DNA of 64,000 bases from assembly GCF_002443255.2 (NCBI RefSeq), contig NW_019211456.1:1110858-1174857 (forward strand). Reading direction: 5' to 3'. The position numbers and the translations under genes were made by a program. This document shows positions 24,782 to 35,759 of the stretch, in pieces (within the stretch, counting starts at the first letter, position 1; the number at the start of each line of letters is the position of its first letter). The stretch is from Varroa destructor (Eukaryota > Arthropoda > Arachnida > Mesostigmata > Varroidae). The notes under the pieces were generated by a model that saw only the letters and a list, made by a program, of their open reading frames with translations, searched no databases and had not been told where the DNA came from.

Positions 24782-24849
24782 TTAACGTATAAGGCGGTAC
24801 CGTGTACTTATATACAAGGATAAGTACACGGTATCGCCTTATACGTTAA
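24782..24849. repeat. near-perfect 30-bp palindrome, foldback MITE-like
   Basis: The arms 24782-24811 and 24820-24849 are reverse complements with one mismatch in 30, around the 8-base loop ATACAAGG. An inverted repeat this long and this intact in noncoding DNA suggests either a recent foldback element or a structured RNA. No target-site duplication is obvious. Confidence 0.85.
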
Positions 24850-25894
24850 TAGAAAATAGAAATACGCTAATAGTAAAAAATTATGTATTTACATGTACTA
24901 ACGCAGGAAGCGAACAGGCAACGGTAGTGTCGTCTAAGTCTAGTAATTAACTATACCTATTTTTACTACTTTATTATGTCCTTGTCTAAATGCCCCGCGT
25001 ACAAAGTGCAGCAGAACGACGATATAAGTGAGGCTCGCACGTTATAGGACAAAAAATTGGAGTTCGGACAATGCTTGGCTATAGTGCTCACGTTTCCTGG
25101 TATTGCCTGATTGCAGCGATTAAAGAAATCCATTAATATATTGAGAGTATTTTTTGCTATTTAAGAATTTCACAGATTTCAAAAAATCCTCCATAGACTG
25201 TGTCAATTTGTTGAATTTTGTCTTGGTGAGCATGTAAGTAGTAGATTGTAGTAATCTTTGTTAAACAATTTAAATACGTTTAACGGCTGGTTGGCGTTAT
25301 ACTGGTAATGCGACTTAGCCGTTATACATACAAATAGCAACCGTCTGAGGTAGGATGTGTGAAGTAACAGAACAAAGTGCTCAACAGAATATCGATTGAC
25401 TAACTGAATGGCTGTTAAAACATAAGTTTCAAAAATGCTCCTAGCCTTTAAATCTTTCGGATGATGACGATAAAACTTTTACTGTGATAAATAGTATTTA
25501 GTTTCCTAGTAGGTATACTGTTTTTCGCAGAAGACATAAATCATTATAATCTAATATAGCAAATGCTTATTATCTCCCCGACTTGCGAGAGACCTGCAAT
25601 TTGTCCGCGACGTATGCGGAGCATGCTAACTTTGCTTGCTCAACGATTCCACCATAACTGAACCGACGACTGCAGAACAATTCTTCGAGTTAGGAAACAA
25701 AGGACACAAAAAAGGCTTATACATTTCTCAAGTCTTCAGCAAGGACCGGTAACTATCTTCCTGGCAACTCCATGGAGAAACACGCCAGCAGTCGTAAGTG
25801 TTAAGTATGTATGTGGTCCTGGGTATGTAGCGAGGGGTGCATAGACTACATAAAAGCCCAGCAAGGACCAACAATAAGGCTGCTACGAAGTGGA

Positions 25895-27480
25895 GTGATT
25901 AGCCAAAAGAGGCAGGCCTATAGAAAATCAAAGAGGATGGAACGCACAATTTATCCAATTTAAAGAAAAGAGTGTTGGTGAGGAGAAGGTACTAATTACT
26001 ATGTCATACATCAGCTCATTCGATTTGAAGAGTTTATGAAATGAGCCGTACTCACTCTCAGATAATGCAGGAATTCGAAAAGTGGTAATGGATGGTTGAT
26101 TGGTTTTTTTCGATTTTATGCAGAAAAAAATTACATATAGTTCAACTAATAAGAAATAGGGGTTAGTGATCTCTTTGTAATTATTGTAATACAGATCCGT
26201 ACATATGGATTATATGCTTAGAAGCGAATACGTGACGCAGTTAGCTATTGCGATTACTTAACAGGGCACAAAAATCCTATAGTAGCTAAAAATCCCCAAT
26301 CGTAAAATACATTGCTACAAACAATAATTATGAAGAGCATATCACTGACACTCCAGTGATCTGACTATATAGTAAAAGCAAGTTAAACAAACACACATGG
26401 CTGAGTCTAATGCGGTGTACCAAATTGAAATTTTTGAATTTGTGCCGGATTCCAAAAATGTTTTCTATAATAAACAGAGGTAGGTAATAATTGCGGTTGT
26501 TAATTAAAGTTTAATTAAAGGCACTTCGAGTCAAACATGATTTAGTGAACCTATTGCTAGGACTAGGATTACCTGCTTTGTAAGCATCATGCTCAAGGAT
26601 CAAATCAGTTATATGCAGACCTGCTGTGCTTGTAGCAGTTTGATCCTAATTTCTTGTTAAGCTTTAAATAGTATCTATATGGTGGGTAGAAGGTTCTAAA
26701 CTTTGATATTTTAGATCTACTCGCTTAACCACTCGTTCAACAGCTTCAAGTCTCATTTATAGCTTTTCTATGACGGTGTACTTGGCTTTCGGAAAATCGT
26801 CTTACTTGAGTTAGCAATCTGATTAATGAAAAGCGCAATCTATGGACACTAAAGGCAATGTCTATGATGATGTAACGTACCTAAGTCCTTTCCAGCAAAC
26901 GATAGACGCTGTTCAGGGCGGTAGCCTCAGTGCACTTCTATTCTCTATGGTAACCAGCGAGATTAAAAAAACATTAGCTGTCAGTAAAATTCTTCTAGAT
27001 ACAGACGATCCTTTTTGGTATGTCGCTAACGGATATTATCTCCAACAAGCTTTAGCCACCCTGTAAGGCCATGTTGCTTACTTGAAGCTTGATGTTAATT
27101 TGCAAAAGACCTTGACGATAAAGTTCCCCTAAGAAGATCCGTTTGCTGTGGTAAACTCGCTTCATAGGTTTCGCTTACACCTAACAGGCGTGCTTTCGGC
27201 GAGCATGACCCTCAAAGTATTCAAAAGACTTTGTTGGCAGAGCAATGTTTGATGGTCCAAGACATTTCGCGCTTGACACTGCACGAACCCTCTTCGATCT
27301 GAAAGTCCCCTGTGTGCGTGACATACACTACCAGTAGTTTGAGACTAACTTACTGCCAACTTGCTTTCTATCAACTTCGCGCCCTTGATCGAACAAAGCC
27401 AGGATTCTCAAACGTATTCTGGTTCTCCATGCTTCAGAGAGAAAGAAATAAGTCTAACCAGCCGCCATCCATCAAGGAGT
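25895..27480 (+). mobile_element. decayed non-LTR (LINE-like) retrotransposon
   Basis: The core is a reverse transcriptase relic at 26842-27110. Upstream at about 25900-25965 a basic segment (QKRQAYRKSKRM) looks like the linker between endonuclease and reverse transcriptase in LINEs. The stretch has a more even composition than its flanks and many stops. No endonuclease and no 3' tail are recognisable, so both ends are approximate. Confidence 0.5.
26842..27110 (+). pseudogene. LINE-type reverse transcriptase fragment
   Basis: The open frame to 27066 (74 codons) reads VQGGSLSALLF (26911-26943), matching the QGSPLSPLLF-type block. Then comes LLDTDD (26992-27009) at the catalytic aspartate-pair position, and LQQALATL, matching the helix after it. 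Just past the stop the same frame continues with LKLDVNLQKT, matching the next block. Order and spacing are right for a LINE reverse transcriptase. The stop at 27064-27066 and the loss of the usual Y-A before DD show decay. Confidence 0.6.
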
Positions 27481-28557
27481 TGAAATGAAGGTTTGACTTG
27501 AGAAAAACAAAAGCTTACCACGTTTGTGAATAAGAATTAAAGATAGTAACATGGACCAAGAAGTTGACTGGTAGAGGCCATGAAAAATTCCGATTGAAAA
27601 GACAGTGGAGATAGCAAACTTTGCACTTTCTATTATGCAGGATATAGCCTGTCTATATGTATTTCACTTTCAAAAGATACATAACGTTACTATGTTGATA
27701 CTACGATAATGACTGCATCTTTTCTATGCATTATCATCTAACAAAACCTGTGACTGAATTTTAATTTATTTTATCCATGTTACTATCTATTTTCGAGTTT
27801 GGAAACGCCGCAACAATAAACCAGGATAAGACAATATCTGAACAAGAACATATGTCTCATCTGTAGAACTTTCACTTCTAGCGGTTACGTTTATGCGAGA
27901 TGAGAATCATTCACCGTAACTACAGCTTCAAGCCTGAATTGAAATAGGGGGGCAAGCTCGTGTCAATGTGTCCCAATGCGCGGAAGTCCTCTTAATAGAA
28001 AAGAATAAGCTAGCCAATATTGGCGTGTCAAGACTTGTTGGACTCTTCGTCGCTCACTAACCCATTAACTGAAATAATGAAGCGGACTTACAGCTGGGCC
28101 CATCGGTGGCCACTTGCGCTCGCTCTGGCCTTGTTCAGATTCTCAAGCAGTTAACCCTGCACTAATCGGTTACGACGAGTAGATGGACTGTCTTTGTGGA
28201 CGACGTATAGCGTAGAAATGCACGTATTTTAGCTGTTTAAGATCAAAAACAGCTGAACTTTCTCAGTGATGCGTCAGCTTCTCTAGAAGAAAGATGGCGG
28301 CAACATATTCACTTCTTTGGACCAGTCCTAGAATATAAACATTGCTTAAAAAATTTCTTTCACCCACCATAGGCACGTCCTCTGAATCCTAACCAGTAAG
28401 CGAGACTTTTGGTGGTTGATTTTTGCATAGAGTACATGCCTTTTCGTTAAACAAGGATCGAAGACTTTCTGGCGATCTAACCAAAATAGAACGGTCGTCG
28501 GTACTCGACTTTCGGGCGGCATCGATTAACTTCATTAAATTTTAACTAATATTTCCG

Positions 28558-28558
<1 letters not shown>

Positions 28559-28597
<39 letters not shown>
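28559..28597. repeat. (TA)n microsatellite
   Basis: About 19 uninterrupted TA units, right of the LINE relic. Confidence 0.97.
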
Positions 28598-28599
<2 letters not shown>

Positions 28600-30980
28600 G
28601 CTAGCACTGGCCAGATCCTAATGCCAAGTTCTGCTCATTTAATCAATACTCGTCAGGTTATACAAAGTTTTCTACAACCAGCACACAATTGCCACCTTTA
28701 CGTCTACAAAATGATGCCAAAAAAACCATACATTAATATGAGTTTGACCTGCATGACAAGCAGTCATATTTCTATAGCTTCTGGCTGTGTGATGTCATAT
28801 GCTTTCGTTATTCCAACGAACATTACTTCAAGTGTCCTTTCTAAACACTTAAACGGGGCCGTCGTGCAGCTTACCGTACAGCTCACGCTTTTTTAGGAAT
28901 TTTTTTTTTAAAAACATTAAGAAAAAAAAAATAGTCGAATCGTCTCAATTTATTTTCAGATTCCCTCGTCTAAAGCACTAGCGCACCACTGCTCATCTCA
29001 CTATTACCAATAACTGAGAGATAGCAATAATCACAATAGTAATAATAGTGATCGTGGTTAAAATAGCTGTACGAAAGGATCGGCGGGCGTTTGCCAAAGG
29101 GTGGCGGTTGGTACGAAGCTCGAATGTGCTTTAATAACAGGCTTGGCGCAGACGTCGAAAGGTGCAAAGAGATTCGCGAAGGCTCTCATGGTCAGTCTCG
29201 TTCGATCTCATAACTCCCTTCATCGCTATTATTTCTAAAAGCAGCAGCATATTCAGGCAGTTTCGTTGTTCCTCCAACAGGCAAACCTCTTAGATGCTGC
29301 TTCCTAATCACTAGCAGCTAAAATGGGAACGGCAAACGAAACAACGAAGTCTAGGAACGAGTAAAGGAAAAAGGTTCACATTCCTCTTCCTGAGTCTTTT
29401 TTGTTGTGTTCTTCGTTGCTTCATTCTTGAGGTTTCCTGACCAAGAAACGTCTGTGACAGTGCCAAGACGCTTCTTCGCCGGTCGGCGGTAGTTGTGCTC
29501 TGTTTTACATGAAAATGTAGAGTTTTTAGAGCTTTAAATTAGGTATCATTTACATTAATAATGATATACTTTGTTCTAAGTAATCAAATAGCCGCGAACA
29601 GTGATCAGATTCGAACTTGAACTATCGATATATTAAGCTTGGTTTGTTATAAAAAAAAAAATTCGATTCGTCAACGTGCGTTTGCATGGACTAATAACAG
29701 TTTTTTTTAAAATTAGGGTTCCTGAAGCTTTGTTGTAAACAGATGCTTGCGCCTAAAAATTGCGACATAGGCAACATTAGTGAAGTTTTACTAGTTTGGT
29801 AGTATATATGTGTGTGTGTTCCGTATGATTGAGACATTCGGTAAGATAAGAAATTTAGGTAAGATTTTCTTAAATATTAATAATAAGACTTATTTAAAAA
29901 TATGCCTGTAATGCTTTAATCTGAATGCCTTCACCTAAACATCTATACGAGTCAGGTTAGCTATCCGAGATAATTACTACTGTGAAGTTCAAACGCCGAA
30001 CGTCAATTGCCAATCCAGGCGCCAGGGTGAATGTGATCTAAATGTATTATTACCTAATTATACGCAGTGCTGCTAGTGGGGCATACGGCTGTTTAACAGA
30101 CAGAGTACTATAGTCAAACATGGCCCTTAACGCTTTATGTCAACTTGGGCTGTGTGCAAAGTGGACGACCTATATCCTTGAAAATCAGTACCAGAAAGGA
30201 CAGAGTAAATGACATGTATGTATCTATCCGATATTACTAACGGTGCAAAACACAAAGGATACAATATAATTGCCCCAAAAAAAGTTCACTCGAATGTCGT
30301 ACGAATGTATTACATTGACCCTATGGATGATATTGGATAACTGACGCTATTGCCGTTCGAACATTTAACTCAGTTGTGTAAGTTACGTGTGACAAAGTTA
30401 ACTTTCATTACCTTTAGTATAGTATTTAATAATATATACATAATTTAGTATAATTTAATAGTATTTAATTTCCGACGGATTATGTAAGATGAAGCGACAT
30501 GGAGGATCATCCAAACTTGATAATTTAATAAAGTATTCCTGATCACCTACATTGAAACATACGGTTGTTGTATCGCTTCAGAGCGTAACGTTGAAACTTG
30601 AGTATACTGCGATTATTAAGAGGATCTCTGTAACGTTTCCTTGCGTACCTCGAACAATGCTGATATGGCAAAGTTGGGAGGAGATCACTTAGTCGATGAG
30701 TGCTTAGCGTAGCAGAATATAGGGGTCAGCGACCGGTGTTCGTGGTTCGGTTGCCCAGCGAAGAGAGATGAAACAGAAGAAGTCTGGAATACCTTCGTAC
30801 TCAATCAGGCCCGATCTTCCTTTGCTGCGCGACGAGAGATTTGCTCTGAATGCCTAAACCCACACAGAGTCCTCAGAGTCACGCTACCAGCTTTGATTCG
30901 TTTTGCTACCCTTCGTCTTAGCTTTACTATTCTATAGGGACTGCGACCGCGATAGCTGCTAGTGCTACTGCTGCTGCGTG
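28598..30980. other. no recognised gene
   Basis: It holds an ATG-started 91-codon frame at 28621-28896 with no family signature, A/T homopolymer runs near 28900-28930 and repeated AGTATTTAAT-like strings near 30420-30470. Nothing else stands out. Confidence 0.5.
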
Positions 30981-30983
30981 CCG

Positions 30984-30991
30984 TATATAAG
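30984..30991 (+). promoter_or_regulatory. TATA box-like site
   Basis: TATATAAG on + sits between a CTG-rich triplet stretch and a GC-richer segment (GTGCCGGCCACC), a typical core-promoter setting. A start near 31010-31020 would be expected. No coding exon that I recognise follows. Confidence 0.3.
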
Positions 30992-31095
30992 CACAAGTGC
31001 CGGCCACCTTCTTCAATGTGATTTGCTAGCCTTCAGCCAGTACTGCGATTAGAGCGGAATACAGATTTGACAACAAGTTCCCATTTATTGCTTGA

Positions 31096-31145
31096 TGTGG
31101 CCTAAGTGGTTAACTGCGCGCACGCAGGTTGCACGAAGACCTGTG
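31096..31145 (+). repeat. tRNA-like segment, possible SINE fragment
   Basis: TGGCCTAAGTGGTTAACTGC matches a Pol III box A (TGGCNNAGTGG with one extra base). GGTTGCACGAAGACC some 20 bases on is a poor box B. It does not fold as a full tRNA and looks unlike the SINE at 40498. Confidence 0.3.
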
Positions 31146-31299
31146 CCTGTCAATGGATGGATCAGTTCCTCGTTATTGAAAAGCACACATTTACCTCTTT
31201 TATATAGGATGTTGCATCTGCATAAATTATTCGACACGTGCATTTTACGTTTTGTAGCTAATTGGTGTCTATGACCTAACATGTAACGATACTGACAGC

Positions 31300-32690
31300 T
31301 GGTGCCTTACGTTCGTTCATTTCTATTTGAGTGAATTTATTTAACTACCGATATTTGAGGCTGACCCTGTTGTGGCCCCGGTAATCGAAGTACTCGGTAC
31401 TTTGTGGGCCGCCGGAAGGCTTTGCGTCAGTCGTCAGTGTAATATGGTGATGCTAGAGCTATGTTAACATCCCGTAACGAACACGTTTTTAATAGATATA
31501 CGCGCATCTATTTCACACACCTTCTATTGATACTTCAACTTTGTTGTCAATAGGGACGTATACTGCGAATGAGACTTCTACTAACGAATGGTTAGTTGTT
31601 GATCGCACCACGTTGAGACGGTAGGTGGAAGACTGTTTCGCAATGGGAAGTGGCCAAGAAGATAAATAACATCCCGATTATAGTAAATATAGCTTGAGGA
31701 GGGGTAATCGAAATTCTCTAAATAACGTATAAAAATCTAACTAGCAATTGCTTAAAGTAACAGTGAATGTAGAAGTATGGCATGACTCTACAGTAACTCA
31801 GCTTTGAACAGTGACTATCGTGTAAGTTGTCCACGTTGGAGAGGAAAAGGTGGTTTGAAGTGGCACACGTTCCAAACACGTAAAATATTTAAGCAGCTTT
31901 CCTCTTAAACAGATAGCATGAGACGCCCGCTCACTTGTAGGGTCCTTGTCAGGCCATTTCACATAATCCTAGTTGTCCTATTGTCAAGGGCAAAATAACT
32001 ATTTACATCCGCTGCAAGTGAAACAGCAGAGCCCGCCGAATTGAAACAAATCAGCATGTAGGCCGCCTTTATTGTTCCAAAAATTTCCAAAAAAAAACAT
32101 TTTTAGGCCCGGCACGTAAAAGGACGGTGTGAAACAAGCTGACAAATGATTTTAATGTATCTCCTTTATCGTGTCATCATTGTATCATGTACGTAGCTTT
32201 ATTAGTACGGGCGTAACGAGCAGATATTAATACAGCCGCAAATATGGTAAGGAAAAAATTGCTAGAGAATGGAACTTTCAAACGTCAGTAGATAGTAGAC
32301 GGTGATCGTTTGGTCGAGATTGGTAATAGAAAATAGAGACTAAGTCATTTAAATATAATTGGGTTACTGACGTAGCAAAACAGGAGATAATGCTATCCAT
32401 AGTGCTATTCATGCCGTTTATGCGAGGTATAATTAACGGTGCGGAGGCTTCTTTTTAAGCGACTTTTTACGCCATTTTGTCGGTTCAGAAATCGATGGGA
32501 GTCACTGTAACGCTCTGCCAAAGCAATTTCTATTCGCTTCTATAGAATGGCTCTTAACGACTTACAATATATATAGAATAACTACAATTAGATCCATATA
32601 CATGACTAGAGTAATACAAGATTGCATAGAGTTTATAATAATGAGCTTCAAAAAGAGAATGTACCGGCGGCACATGTTACCGGCGAACAG
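31300..32690. other. no gene seen
   Basis: Mixed composition, no long frame, no repeat of note. Confidence 0.5.
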
Positions 32691-34680
32691 CATGATGTAT
32701 ATCGGAGACATTATCTACATTTTTGCGGACGTAGCTTCTATTGGGTTTGTAAAAGTCTGACATGACACAGCGCTTGACGGCCAAACCGTTCTTTCTATGT
32801 GTCGTTCCACTGCTGCAGAAATCGTTGCCAATTTCCATAAATTTCCATTGTTAATTAGCGAGATTTTCGTAAAAGTGTGACTTTGCGAAAGCTTGAAGCG
32901 TATGTTAAGTTCTTTGGCGAAGAACGGCCTCTCGGCAAGCGGACACGCGAGTCTACTTCGTACTTCGGAACGACCTTCTCAGCCTATCTAGCTGCTCGTT
33001 GTCCTACGATCGTTACTACATTACGTCGATTTCAACTGGTGGCGCTGGGGTGATTTTGATGTCGTTGAGATAAACAACAAGTTTTGGTAACTCTGTTAAC
33101 AATGCTTTTGTGCAGCTTTCATCTATGTGCGATGTGAAGCTGCGCGCTCTATGCGGCGCAAGCAGTTTTAGATGTGCGGGAGCTCGTTGACGTATTTTAG
33201 AGGCCTAATATGGTAACGTATGTGAAACCCATCGTTAAACCAAGCTCGAAGGTTGTACCTGGAATCGGTTATTTCCATAGACGACTAGGTCGTGTGTATA
33301 TGGGAGCATTTTGAAGGCGCGAACTTTTTTCGGCTAGGTACTCTAGCAGAAGAGAGAACAGAAGAAAGCTTAGTTTGTGTCCCTCGGCCGACCCAATGGT
33401 TTGACAGCAACTCTCTCACTGTTAGACCCACTAGCGGTCAGCCCGATCCTTGTCGAATTGTTAATGCTGCCTCTCTTGAGACGGAGCCAAGTGCTGCCTT
33501 AAAGTCACAAATGCAGCAGACGTGAATTGACACGCGATCCCAATCAGTTGTTTGCTCTTTGATTGAAACTCTTACATGCCGCGGATAATGAGCGTTCTTT
33601 TCTAAATGCGCATTGCTCTCGTCGTGCTAGGAGATGGGAGAAAAGCATACGCATGTTGTGTACACTGCCCTTTACGATACCACACCGTGGCGTTTGCTGT
33701 GTGTGCCCTTGTTGGCCTTTAGGGACGACATATAAAACAGAGCCATTTTATTGGACTGTTAAAGTTCCCGAGCGAAGACATTCGCTTAATAACGCTACCC
33801 AGCAGACTGACAGAATTAGCGGGTTCTTGAGGCGTTCGTTCCATACCTCACTTGACCCAGTTGCCCTACTTGAATGTTGCCCGCGTTAGTTCGTAAACTG
33901 GGAATTCCTGTTCCAAGATTATTGGTTCTCTTGTTATTGGTGCTTCCTGTGCGCTGCAACGAGCTGATTGGTCCGTTGAGGGGTAGTTTAACCTGTAGCG
34001 GACATTACAACAAACACACGTGGGACAAACAGCCGATTTCTCTTGATGGACAAATTATTTACCCGAAGATCGGATTGATCCTCTCTCTACTAAAATTCGT
34101 GGTTAAGACATCTATTACGGGGTTCTTTACTCGGCCAGAGAACGTTAGCGTCAAGTTCGAATTGTTGTCGGATCCAGCAGTGTTGGTCATTTAGCGTGTG
34201 TCGAACGCTACCGTACGGCCTGATTAAGTATTGATGCTTCCGGTCACCACAATAGATGTAGGCTAAAGATACCATTGACGAGCCAATGTCAAAGTTGGTT
34301 CGTTAGCCTCTAGGCGTACGTTTTATCCCGGGTTCGGCGACGCGACTACGCTGTCCTCAGTTAAATGTACTGTGAGCTCTTTGACCCGGTGATTCTAAAA
34401 GACTAGTATTCTGCCACAAAGAAGGTCGAGTCCCTATAAGCAAAGCAGCGTACGGAGTAATAACTTGCAAGCTCCAAAAGGTCAGTTACCTAGGTTTCGA
34501 TCAGGATTACGATGTCATCCGAGGCGTTTCATGCGGGTAACGTTAGTATATTGGAGCCCCCGCAGTTCCACTGCACGATCCCTAGTAACCCGCACGGACC
34601 TGCCTTCGTCCCTTGCTTGGCAAGTAAGCATAGGTTGCTTGCGTGATCGGCCGTTGCCATGGTAAAGCACTGTCAGCACT
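32690..34680 (+). other. block of coding-like composition, possibly an old mobile element
   Basis: About 2 kb with GC nearer 48% and denser open frames than the flanks. Frames on + run 32695-32877 (one stop), 33292-33525, 33563-33889 and 33874-34194. The last two overlap in different frames, as after a single frameshift. The 33874 frame begins with ATG and a hydrophobic leader (LLVLLLLVLPVRC) that looks like a signal peptide. I recognise no domain. A decayed element or pseudogene is more likely than a living gene. Confidence 0.3.
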
Positions 34681-35054
34681 GATTACAAACTAATTGATTA
34701 TCTATTGTTGCAAATGCAGGTGTGGCTTATTCCACTATATGGTGGCATTCACATGTAGCGGCGACAGTCAGTTTGAGTAATAGAAACCCAAAGAGATCAA
34801 ATTGAAGGTATATGACGTTGGCCGAAAAAGTTGACAATGAGAGCTCACCACGACTATCATCATCATGATTATTTTCGACGATGATTGCTGATGTAAACCT
34901 CGTCATCATGACCATTATGGTGATGACGGTATACCTAGGTTTGTCTGCCTGAGACGATTGATGGTTAGGTGGATATGCGAGTAGTGTCTAGAATCTCTGT
35001 AATATGGCGTTTGTCCGATAAGTGAAGGAATGAAACAGATGTTATTAAGGAGTG

Positions 35055-35145
35055 CGCAGTGCGGGCGTGGGCGGCGCCTTCGCCAGTCAGAGGGCGGTTC
35101 AGCGCAGGCGCACTACTATTTAAACCACAACAACAACATCAACAG
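35055..35145 (+). promoter_or_regulatory. promoter-like cluster: GC boxes, NRF-1-like site and TATA-like site
   Basis: GGGCGTGGGCGG (35063-35074) and AGGGCGG (35091-35097) resemble Sp1/Egr sites. AGCGCAGGCGCAC (35101-35113) is close to the palindromic NRF-1 site. CTATTTAAAC (35116-35125) could be a TATA box, with a start near 35140-35150. The following 600 bases are triplet-rich, with a strong acceptor (T-tract then CCAG) ending at 35340. This fits an untranslated first exon of a gene whose coding part lies elsewhere. Site calls are by eye. Confidence 0.4.
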
Positions 35146-35581
35146 TAGTGGCAACACTGGCAACGGCCAGTTTTTTCGAAGTAAATACTGAGAGAGAAGT
35201 AAACGATGAAATACGAAATAACCGCCAAAAACGCCTCCTTTCTGTCACCTCAAACCCATTTTCTTTCACCTATTTTTCATTTTCCTAAGCCTCAACAATC
35301 AACGTCCCACTGCTAATTCAATAGACTTTTTTTTTCCAGATTGTTATCCTCCTCCAGTCCGTATTCTTGCCCTTTGTTCTTTCTTACCAGCAGCAGCAGT
35401 GCTCTCTTTCTGGCTTTTTTTTTTGTCTCTCGAAGACGCTTCGGCAGCCGCAGCAGTAGCGAGCGGATGTATGCCGGCCGCTGCTCTGCCAGCACCGTTA
35501 GCTATGTCCAACGTGGAGCGTTAGAAACGCAGCGTTAGAAAAGAAGGAGGTGGAGGAGCAAGAAGAAACGGTTGTGGTAGT

Positions 35582-35604
35582 GGCGGCGGCGGCGGCGGCG
35601 GCGG
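35582..35604. repeat. (GGC)n triplet repeat
   Basis: Seven tandem GGC units in a GC-rich stretch that also holds two CCAAT-type motifs (CCAATCCAATC at 35664, GATTGG at 35680). Confidence 0.9.
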
Positions 35605-35759
35605 TGACGGCCGCCCTTACTGTCAGCCCTTTCCCACTTTCAGGCCCTCAACTCGGCTCCAATCCAATCGAGTGTACGGCCGATTGGTTGCTGGGTCATC
35701 ACAGTGATGGGGCATGTTATGCCATCCCACACGAAGCCTAGCACAAGTTCATTAAGTCG

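Larger units (their letters stand above)
20076..25590. other. gene-poor AT-rich stretch with hairpins
   Basis: About 5.5 kb with no conserved gene. It contains three notable palindromes (22185, 24523, 24782), a TA run at 21779-21795 and one weak splice-bounded open frame on - at 24217-24362. The rest shows nothing I can name. Confidence 0.6.

Noticed and set aside
24586..24792. 68-codon frame with a hydrophobic start, between two hairpins
   Set aside because: It has no ATG at all and follows a stop directly. Kept only as context for the palindrome.
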